DNA of 64,000 nt. Origin: an uncultured Polaribacter sp. (lineage in GTDB: Bacteria; Bacteroidota; Bacteroidia; Flavobacteriales; Flavobacteriaceae). Below, piece after piece: positions 18,701 through 30,700 of the stretch (the stretch's first letter is position 1; each line of letters starts with the position of its first letter). The stretch is from the NCBI RefSeq assembly GCF_947503855.1, contig NZ_CANNFF010000004.1, forward strand, positions 174,804 through 238,803, written 5' to 3'. Under the pieces are notes generated by a model. It saw only the letters and a program-made list of their open reading frames with translations. It was not told the origin of the DNA and made no database searches. The position numbers and the translations under genes are program-made.

Positions 18701-21700
18701 TGACTCTTACAGGACAAGAAAATTTCCCTTGTAACTCAGCAGCAACAGATTCAATGGTCTTAACGATTAATAAAATTCCAACAATAAATATTATTAATCC
18801 AGTTGTAGATTTGTGTGTGGGTACGCCAAATTTCCCCATAACAAATATCGAAATAGATCATTATGACACTCTTTTATGGGAGACCTCTGGAACTGGAAAT
18901 TTTAATGGTTTAGAAACTACAGAAACACCAACGTATTTTCCAACCCCTGCAGACTATGAACTCGGAACTGTAACGCTTACCTTAACTGCTTCTAGAAACC
19001 CATTAAATTGTAATTCTTCTACTGTAGATACAATTACTCTAAATTTTATTGAACAACCAACAGTAGATGCGGGTCCACCAACCGTAAGTTTATGTGAGGG
19101 TGCACTTGCACCGTCTTCGTATGTTACCAATCAAGCGACTGCTATTAATTATTCAAACGTAACTTGGTCATCTTCAGGAACAGGAACTTGGTCAACTGCA
19201 AACCCTAATACATTATTAGAAACGTACACGCCTTCACCCCAAGATTATGATACCGGTTTTGTTACTCTTACGCTTGAAGCAAAATCAAATGCACCCTGTA
19301 CAGATTTAGTAACGGATACAATTCTACTTGAGTTACAAAAACTACCGGTTATTACGGTTCCACCAACAACTTCAATATGTATCGATCAAAATACATTTGG
19401 CATAGGAGGTGTGTCCATTGCTCCAGCTACGGCTTATGATACAAATTCTATTGTTTGGGAAACTACGGGTACCGGAGTTTTTACAACTTCTGGTGATCCT
19501 TTGAACCCAATTTATACTCCGTCTGCTGCTGATTTAGCGGCTGGTGGTGTTACCTTAACTATTACTGTTGATGCTGTTACTTCCTGTACAGTTGAGGTAA
19601 CCGAAAGTTTTGATCTTTTATTTCAGGTTTTACCGGTTGCTGATGCAGGTGTAAACTTAACGGAATGTGCTCTGCCTTTTCAAATTACTACGGCTACTTT
19701 TGATACAACAACCGCTAATAATTTAGTTTGGTCCAACGGATCAGGAGATGGAACATTTGATGTTGACAATATTATAAACCCAACTTATACGCCAGGACCT
19801 GGAGATTTAGCTAATGGATCGGTAACCTTAACTTTAACTGCGAAAGCCTTAGATCCATGTACGGAGGATAATGTCACTTCAATGGTTGTGACTTTTGTAG
19901 ATTCACCAGAGGTTATAGTGGTAACGCCACAAAATCCAATTTGTGAAGATGAAACCAATGTTGCGGTGACAGGTACTACGATTAATAATGAAGATTCATT
20001 TATTTGGACATCAACTACAGGTACAACTATTGCAAGCCCTACGACTTTTAGTCCATTAGTAACCCCAAGTGCTACAGATATTTCCAACGGCTTCATAGAT
20101 TTGACACTTACGGTTGCTCCTAACGCACCTTGTGCTACTGATGTTGTGGAAGTTGTACGAATCCCTATTCAGGAAAAACCTGAATTATTCCCAGGAGTAT
20201 CACAAAATATTTGTGAAGGTGCTAGTATCTCTATTTTAGATGCAACAGAAACCAATGTTAAAAACCTTGTTTGGTCTAATAATGGAGGTGATGGAAATTT
20301 TACAGCATTAGATAAGTCCATTACAACGGAATATACACCTGGGCCTATTGAAATTGCAAACGGTTTGGTTGAATTAGTTGTTACTGCAGAAGCTATTGCA
20401 CCTTGTGTTGGAACAATTTCGAAGACAATTACGCATACGATTACTAGAGATCCAGTTGTTACTCTAACAACAAACGAAGATACAATTTGTGAATCGCAAA
20501 CGAGCTATACCATCCCAACAGGAACAGTCTTTATAGAAAATGTAAGTTCTGTTGACACTTACAACTGGTCAGCTTCTGGTTCAGGTACATTATTAGGAAA
20601 CAATACCTTAACCCCATCTTATGAGCCTACACCAGCCGATATTGCTGCTGGTTTTGTAAATTTAATTTTTACATTAAACCCAACAGCCCCATGTAGTACT
20701 CAAATCAAAGAAACATTTAAATTAAATATTAACCCTTTAGCGACGATCGATTTTACAGATGATGGGTTTTTCTGTGAGGGGGAAGAAAAGCTTTTGACAG
20801 CCACTTTTACCAACCATGATTCTAACAATAACCCTTTCAAATGGACAATAATTAGTGGGACAGGAACCTTAATAGATGGAGATACAGCAAGTCCTACGTA
20901 TGTACCTGCTCCGGATAGTGATACCGTTGTGATTCAGATAAGTGTCGATGGAATTTCACCTTGTGATGAACCAACCACACAACAATTTACAATGAATGTT
21001 ATTAAAACTCCAGTAGTTTCTATGACAACGCTTAATGATAAGGTTTGTAGTTCTCAAAAGACCTATAATTTATCAGGAAATTCGGTTGAAGATTTAACTA
21101 ATACAGTAAAATGGACTCGAGTAAATCCAGTTGGTGGCACAGGAACGTTTTCAAACTCAGGGGTTCTAAATCCTTCCTATACTTTCAATCAAGACGACAT
21201 TGATAACGGGTTTGTGACCTTACGTTTAACAGCAACGAGTGATGCGCCCTGTTCTTCTTCAGATTTTGAAGAAATTACAATTGTCATAGACAAAGCCCCT
21301 AATGCAACAATAAGTTCTCTTGCAGCAGTTTGTGCTGGAGAACCTTATACTGCGACTGCGTTAAATCCGGATGGAAATACCGTAGCATGGACCGAAATTA
21401 ATGGAAGTCATGGAACCTTTGTGGGTGCCAACTCAGATACTGCTACTTTTAATCAATTTCCAGAAAATGAGAATGATTTTGAGATACAATTAACATCAAC
21501 AACTTCAGAAACTTGTGCGCCTTATGTTCAAACTCTTAAAGTGGTTGTTCAACCGAAACCAACAATTGATGTTGGGCAGTCCATTCAGGAAGTATGTAGC
21601 TCAGAGCCATTTGTAATTTCTGGAGTTACTGCTACGAATTATGACTCTGTTTTATGGACAGAAGATGGCACCGGAAGTAGTGCAGGGTTTAGTAATCCAA

Positions 21701-24700
21701 ACGATTTAAATCCCACTTTTACACCAACAGCTTCACAACTTCTTGCCGGTCAAGTTGTTTTAAAAGTTACAGCGCTTGCAGATGCAGAATGTGGAAGTGC
21801 ATTTGATGTATCTGATACAATTACATTAAACTTTAACCCAGAACAAACGGTTAGTTTTACAGCACCTTCTTCTATTTGCGAAGGAGATACAATCTCATTA
21901 GTTGGATTAGCGCCAGACTCCTCGAGTATTTTATGGTCAACAAGTTCTACTGCCTCAACTTCAGGTTTTGCAGATCCAACCAATTTAAACACAACCTATA
22001 CACCTTCTGCTTTAGATTTAAGTTTAGGACGTGTTACTTTAACGATTACAGGTTTTTCAAATACAAATTGTCCAGACGCTAATTATCCTCTGGAAGTTTT
22101 AATTGAAAGTAAACCAACTGCAGATGCGGGAGCTCCAATATCTATTTGTGAAGGAACAGCTTCTTATCAAATTAATGACGCGTTTGCATCCAATTATAAC
22201 GCATCAGTTTCAACAAATATCAACTGGTCTCTAACAGGGCCTGCAACCATTCAAGCGGGTACTCAAAATGATTTAAATCCAGTAATTTTACCTACTGCTG
22301 GTGCCACAGGAGATATCATTTTAACATTAAGCGTTAATGGATATGATTCTTGTAATACTTCGGCTACAAGTACAAAAACGATTACCATAGTTCCAAGTCC
22401 AATTGTTGTGGTACCATCGACTCGTACTATTTGTGAAGGCGAAACGTTGATTCTTTCAAATTCTGAAATATCCGCCTCTAATTATGGTTCAGTATCATGG
22501 ACTTCATCAAACGGATTAGGAACATTTACACCAAATGATGATTTAGCAACAATATATACCCCGGCTCCTGGTCAAACTGGTACAGTAGACTTAATTCTAA
22601 CTGCTTCTTCAACTTCAGGATCTTGTTCAAGTGATTCAAGCCCTATACAATTGGAAATTATTCCAAAACCAATTGTTAAGGCAGGAGTTGACGCTTCTAT
22701 TTGTGTTACTGAAACATATACTGTAGTTGGAGCAAGTGTTTTAAACGCATTTACATATACATGGAGTGTTACAGGTCCTGCTCAGATTGTTTCTGGTCAA
22801 AGTACATTAACCCCTGTAATAGCCTCAGATGCTGGAGCAACCGGAACAGCTGTTGTAACTTTAACTGCTGTTGGAAATGGCGTATGTCCAGTGTCGATTA
22901 CAGATACTTTTAATCTAGAAATAAACGCTGCTCCAGTAGTTAATGCTGGTAACGATGCTATGCTTTGTGAAGGGCAATCTTCTTATCAACTACTTGGTTC
23001 TGTTGCAGATGCAGATGCTTCTACAACCTATTCTTGGGTAACTTCCAACGGTAGTGGAACTCTTCAGTCTACAGCAGATCCATTACAACCAATATACATC
23101 CCTGGTCCAACTGATTTTAATTCTGCTACAGGATTCAAAGACATACAGTTTGATCTCATATCAAATTCAACCAACGGATGTGGTTCATCAACAGATTCGA
23201 TGGTTTTAACTGTTTACGCAAGTCCAATTGTAAGTGCAGGCTCAGATATTTTTGATATTTGTGAAGGTACAGATGTTATTTTGAGTTCGGCAACTGCTAG
23301 TAATTACAGTAGTATTACATGGTCTACTTCAGGAAATGGTACATTTGATTATTCTAGTAGTACAATTAATCCAACCTACAGCCTTGGCTCTAATGATACA
23401 ACTTCTGTAACTCTAACGCTTTCTGCGATGCCTAATGGAGCATGTTCACAAGTTGCTGTTTTGGATCAAATGACGATTTTTATCAATCAAGATACAACAC
23501 TTTCAGCGACGACGAATACAATTACAATGTGTGGTGAAACCTTTACTATGCCAGATTTGATAGATGTAAGTAATGCTACATCTATTCTTTGGACAAATAT
23601 TACAGGTGCATCTGGTACTCCAGGAGTCTTAACAAACGCTCATACAGAAACACCAAGCTTTACACCTTCAGTAAATGAAATCGCTAATGGTTTTGTTTTA
23701 CTTAGGGTAGAAACTTTAGCTAAACCAGGTTGTACAACAACATTAAGCGAGACAATTACTGTTAATTTACAACCACTTTTAGAAATAGAAGCAGGTACAT
23801 CATTAGCATTCTGTGAGGGGGATGATATTATAGTTTCAGGGAATGGAGCCTCAGTCACAAATTTCTCAACATATGAATGGTCTCATAACGGAACAGGAAA
23901 TATTGATCCAGCTACTATTAACACATTAAATCCAAAATATATTCCAGGTGTTAATGAAACGGGAGATATAGACCTTACACTAACTGCTACAAGTATTGCT
24001 CCATGTACCGGAGATGTATCCGACTCAATGACCGTAACAATTAAGCCGCAACCAACAGTTTCTGTTGTTCCTGATTTTACCATTTGTGAGGGCGCTAATA
24101 TCAATATTGTAAACACAACGGTTACAAACGCAGATAGCATAACTTGGACGAATTCCCAAAATAGTGATGGATCGTCTTCAGGTGCTTATGTAGGTGGTAC
24201 ATTTTCAAACAATGATAATACAATATTAAACCCGAGTTATATACCCTCACAAGATGATATCGACCTAGGGTATGTGTATTTAACAATTAGAGTTTCCAAT
24301 ACAGCTTGTGGCTCATTTGTAACAGATGTTATAAAAGTTACTATAGCAAATGGAGTAGGAGTCTTTGCAGGAGTGAATGCATCGATTTGCGAATCAGAAC
24401 CCTATGCTTTATTAGACGCTTCTTCAAGTGCAACGTCTGTTTCTTGGATAAGTTCTGAAAACAGCAATGGTACCTCTTCAAGTACTTATTTGCCTGGTTC
24501 ATTTACAGACCCAACGGCTGTAAATCCCGAATATATTCCAAGTATAGATGATATAAATAGAGGATATGTTTATCTCACAATTACAGGCTCAGGAAATAGT
24601 AGTTGTGCTGTGGATAGCAGCTTTATGTTACTAAACATAATTAAGAAGCCAACAGTTTCTGCAACAGATATAAGTATTTGTGCTAGCAATACAACTGGTG

Positions 24701-27700
24701 TTGCGTTAAACGGATCGGGAACCAATTATGACACACTTACATGGAGTGTTATTGATGGTCCTGGAAGCGTAGACCCAACAACTGGAGTTTTTAATTCAGG
24801 TTTAGGTCCAGACATTCTTAACAATGCAGTAACAAGAATTCGTCTTGTAGCAACTCCATTATCGTCTTGTGCAGATAATGCCGTTAAAGAAATTACGGTT
24901 ACCACACAAGCGCTTCCATCCGTAGAAGCAGGTGATGATGGTGCCATATGTTACATTCCAGGAACAGCAATTGCTCCTTTTACAATCCTTGGAACAAATG
25001 TATCTAATGCAAGTTCCACAAGTTGGACCACCGATGGAAGTTTATCAGGTGATTTTAATCTAGGGAATCCTGTTGTTTATGAATCATTCAGTAATAGTTG
25101 TACTCCAGAAGTTTTAACATTAACCGCCAATGGTGTAGGAGCATGTAGTTCAGAGACAAATTCAGATTCAGTAACATTAACGATCAATTGTACGATTCCA
25201 AATTTAGGAGCTATTACAGGACTAGATACTGTTTGTCAAGGAAATTCAGGAGTTGTATATACCGTTCCAGTGAATTCAAATGTAATTACCTACGATTGGC
25301 AAGTACCAACAGGCGCCACAATAGTTTCTGGTCAAGGAACTAATTCAATTAGCGTTGATTATGATGCTAACGCAGTTTCAGGAAATGTTTCTGTAAATGG
25401 TGTAAATGGCTGTGGTAGTAGTCCAAATTCTACATTACCAATTACTATTAATGAACTGCCAACTACGGGAATCGTTTCTGGACAACAAATAGTGTGTGCT
25501 GGATCGACTCATGATTATACAACCACAATAATTCCAAATGCAGATTCTTATTTGTGGACATTACCTGACGGTAGTACAATTTCTACAACAACCAATTCAA
25601 TTTCTATTCCGTTTACGGCTTTGGTTACTTCAGGAGATTTATCTGTTCAAGGAAATAATTCTTGTGGACTAGGAGCTTCTTCTGCAGCTTTACCTATATC
25701 AGTTCAATCACAACCAACTTTGACGAGTACATTGACTCCACCATCAATTTGTAGTGATGAAACATTTGAATATGTACCAACTTCGGAATTTGCTAGTACA
25801 ACCTATAGTTGGACTAGAGCAGTCGTTTCTGGAATTTCAAATACTGCAGGATCAGGAACAGGAATAATTAGCGAAACTCTAACAAATACAAGTTCTGTAA
25901 CAATTCCAGTTAATTATATTATCACGTTAACTTCACAAGATGGTTGTACTAATTCAGCAACTATTACAGTTGATGTTCATCCGATACCAACCCTAACTTC
26001 GTCTACACCAGTAGCTGCTATTTGTTCTGGCGATTCATTTAATCATACTTTAACCTCCAATACTACAGGTAATATTAATTGGACTAGAGCGACTGTTACA
26101 GGAATTACGGAACCCGGAACCAGCGGAGCCAATACGATAAGTGAAGTTTTAACAAATGTTACAACTGCTCCTATAACAGTTGTATATACAGCATTACTGC
26201 CTCCAAATTCAGCTGGATGTACTGGAAATCCAATTACATTTAATGTTGTGGTGAACCCACAACCAAATGTTGATCAACCCGTAGATCAGGTTTTATGTGC
26301 AGGTGAAACATTAGATGTAAATTTTGTAACAACTAATAATGGGGGAGACTCAGGGTTTACATGGACTAATGATAACTCTTCAATAGGATTACCATTAACA
26401 GGTTCTGGACCTATTTCAGGGGTAACAATGACGAATACTTCTTCAATAAGTCAAGAAGCAATTATAAAAGTAACACCTACGTTTGATAACGAAGGGATTT
26501 CTTGTACAGGTACAGGTTCTTCTAAAACGTTTAAAATTACAGTAAATCCGGCGGCTCAAGTCAATCCAATTTCTTCAGAAGTAGTATGTAATGGAGATAG
26601 TATTGATCTAATTGAATTTTCAACTTCAAATACTTCAGGAACGACTTCTTACAGTTGGACGAATGATAATACTTCTATAGGCTTAGCTCCAACTGGTTCT
26701 ACAGATATTGCTAAATTTACAGCAACTAATATCACCACAACACCACAAGTTGCAACTATAGTTGTAACTCCAACCTATAGTTTTAATGGTCAGGTTTGTT
26801 CTGGTCCACCAGAAACATTTCAGCTTACGGTAAACCCTTCAGCTCAAGTAAATCAACCAACACCTTTGATACTTTGTGAAGGAGAATTAGTGCCAGATAT
26901 AGAATTCGATACTTTAAATACTGGTGGTACAACCACTTATGATTGGACTAATGATAATGTTAATATAGGGCTGTCAGATCCTAACGGCTCTGGAGACATT
27001 GGCTCGTTTATTGCGCTTAATTCTACCGGAATTCCTCAAACTGCAAATATCACAGTAACACCAACATTTACAAATGGTTTGGTTTCTTGCTCTGGAACTC
27101 CAAAGTCCTTTACGATAACGGTCAATCCATCTGCACAAGTGAATCCGATTGGATCAACAACTGTATGTGCAGGTGAATTAATACCAAAAATTGAATTTAC
27201 AAGCACAACAGTTGGAACAAAGTACGCTTGGACAAATAATAATACGTCTATTGGCTCTATATCAGCTTCAGGAACTGGAGATATCTCTGCATTTTCAGCA
27301 ACCAATACAAGTACGATTCCTCAGACTGCCACGATTACAGTGACACCTACGTATACAGAAAATGGTTCTAGTTGTACTGGTCCAACAGAAACGTTTACAA
27401 TTACAGTAAATCCTGCAGCTGAAATGAATCCACCTTCAGACGAAGTTTTTTGTGCATCTGATGTAGCAGTTATCAATTTTACCACACCTAATACGGTGGG
27501 TACAACAACATATAACTGGACAAATAGTAATTCTGCAATTGGTTTAGGAAGCAGTTCTGGTTCTGGATCTACCATATCATTCCCCACTACAAATTCTGGC
27601 ACAACGCCTATAACTTCAACAATTATAGTTACTCCAACATTTAGTTATAATGGTGTAGATTGTGTTGGGCCAAATAAAATTTTTACAATTACAGTTAACC

Positions 27701-30700
27701 CGAATCCAACTATGGTAACTCCAGATTCACAAATTTTATGTGATGGAGATACTACAACAGTTGACTTTACGACATCCAATAGTGTAGGGACTACCACTTA
27801 TGCATGGACCAATAATACACCAAGTATTGGAATTCCTGCATCAGGAGTTGGATCGATTCCAGCATTCTCGGTTGTTAATACAGGAAATGCACCAATAACT
27901 GCAAGTCTTACGGTTACACCTACATTTACCAATGAGGGTGTAAGTTGTGTTGGGGATCCAGAGGATTTCGAGATTACAGTGAATCCTTCTGCACAAGTTA
28001 ATCAGCCTCTTTCTTTAGTGGTTTGCGATGGTGATACGGTAGCTGCTACTAGCTTTAGTACCTCAAATACAGGAGGCACAACTAAGTATTCATGGACAAA
28101 TAATAATTTATCAACAGGATTAAACGTAAGCAGTGATACCGGTGATGTTCCTACTTTTACGGCAACAAATACAGGAACAGCACCTTTAGTGTCTACAATT
28201 ACGGTGACTCCATCTTTTGATAATGCAGGGGTAATATGCTCTGGACCTTCAAAAACATATACCATTACAGTCAATCCCAAAGCACAGGTGAATAAACCAG
28301 CCCCGCAGGTAGTATGTAACGGCGAATCTACCAATGTGTCCTTTACATCTGCCAATACTGTTGGATTAACGACATATAGTTGGACAAATTCTGATACGTC
28401 TATTGGCTTAGCAGGATCAGGAACTGGAAATACACTAACATTTACAGCCTCCAATTTGAATGCAAGTCCAGTTGTATCTACTATAACCGTAACTCCAACA
28501 TATATCAATGGTGGTGTTTCTTGTTCTGGACCCCCAGAACAGTTTACAATTACAGTAAACCCGTCTGGTCAGGTAGACCTACCAGCCTCAGCCTCACAAG
28601 TTGTATGTAATGGCGATTCTACAATACCTGTCGAATTTAAAACTTCAAATACCGCTGGAAAAACCACATTTAGTTGGACCAATTCAAATCCAAGTATTGG
28701 ATTAGCAGCTTCAGGAGTAGGAACAGTTCCTTCTTTTGTAGCCTATAATAGTACAAATACTGTGGCTGTTGGAACTATTGTGGTAACTCCATTTTACGAA
28801 AATGGAGGAGTAAGTTGTCAAGGTGTTCCAAAAACCTTTACAATTGAAGTCAATCCTGAACCTGAAATGATTCAACCCGATGCACAAGTTATTTGTGCTG
28901 GAGAAACATTCTTTTATAATTTTGATTCTAATAATTTAGGTGGAACCACTACTTACGAATGGTCTAATAATAATCCATCAATTGGATTGATAGCAGGGCC
29001 TTCAACAGGTAATATCCCGTCTTTTACAGCAATTAATACAGGGCAAGTACCTTCAGTTGCTACAATACAAGTAACTCCTACTTACACAAATGGAGGAGTA
29101 AGTTGTGTGGGTTCAACATTACCCTTTACAATTACGGTTAACCCTTCAGCAAATGTAGTTTTACCTCCAAACCAAACGGTTTGTAATTCGGATTCCACTA
29201 CTTCTGTGAATTTTTCTACAGTAAATAGTTCAGGAGCTACAACTTATGAATGGGTTAATAATAATCCAAGTATCGGATTGGATGCTACAGGAACAGGAAA
29301 TATACCTTCGTTTGTTGCTAAAAATTCTGGCAATATTCCAGTTGTTGCATCTTTAGAAGTTACACCAATTTATAATAATGCTGGAGTAAGTTGTGCAGGA
29401 CCACCCCAAACGTATACAATTACAGTTAACCCAACCGCAGAATTGAACATTCCAATATCTCAGGTTCTTTGTAATGGTGAGAATACAAACTTAGTAAGCT
29501 TTTCATCAAATAATTTGGGTGGAACAACAACCTATAGTTGGGTTAATAACAATACAACTATTGGATTAGCTGCAAATGGCTCTGGTGATGATATTCCATC
29601 TTTTACAGCAGAGAATAATGGTTTTACACCGGTTGTAGCTACAATTACGGTTACTCCAACGTATACAAATGATTCGGTTTCATGTGAAGGGCCCTCTAAA
29701 GAATTTACTATTACAGTAAATCCAAGTGCTCATATAATACAGCCAACAGATCAAACCCTATGTGCTGGGGATTTATCAACCGAGATTAATTTTAACTCGT
29801 TAAATACACTTGGTACGACCACTTATACTTGGACTAACGATAACACCAGTACAGGTTTAGGAGCTAGTGGAATAGGACCTATTTTACCCTTTACAGCACT
29901 TAATACGGGTTCAGCTCCAAATGTGTCTACAATTACAGTCACACCGATCTTTACAAAAGACGGTGTTGCTTGTAATGGTGATTCAAAAGAATTCTTTATA
30001 ACGGTAAATCCAGTCTTAGACTTAGTACCACCTGTAGATCAATCTGTTTGTAACGGAGCAATGACTTCGCCAATAACTTTTGTTTCTAATACCTTAGGAG
30101 GTACGGTAAATTATTCTTGGGTAAATGATAATACTTCTATAGGATTAAAGGCAGATGGCACTGGAGATATTGCTGAATTTCCAGCTGTAAATACTGGGTC
30201 AACGTCACAGATAGCAACAATTACTGTTACAAGTACTTACACGAATGCTGGAGAAACCTGTAGTTCAATAGAAGTATTTACAATAACCGTAAATCCTAGT
30301 CCAAAGGCCACAATTACAGGCTTAAATAATTTCCTTGTATGTGAGAACGATACCGCACCTTTTATCACTTTTGAAGGTTCAAATGGGGTGGCGCCATACA
30401 CTTTTACGTATCAAATAAATTCAGATCCAATTCAACAAGTTACCTCTAGTGGAACCTCAAATTCTGCTACGGTTTCAATTTCAACTGCTAATTCAGGATC
30501 AAATGTAATAACGCTACTTAGTGTTTCAGATTCTTCAACACCAACAGCTTGTGTGTCAACAGATATTACACTACCAAACGAGGCTTTTGTAGATGTTCAA
30601 GAGCAAGGAACGATTATACCACAGGACTCTAGTACCGTTAGTCAAGTTATTTGTGAAAATACTTCTCTTACGCCAATCGTTTATGTGATTGGAGGGTCTG

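Noticed and set aside
27036..28508. Long minus-strand frames opposite the 95-residue repeats
   Set aside because: They arise because the repeated plus-strand codons rarely give stops on the other strand; no start signals or families.
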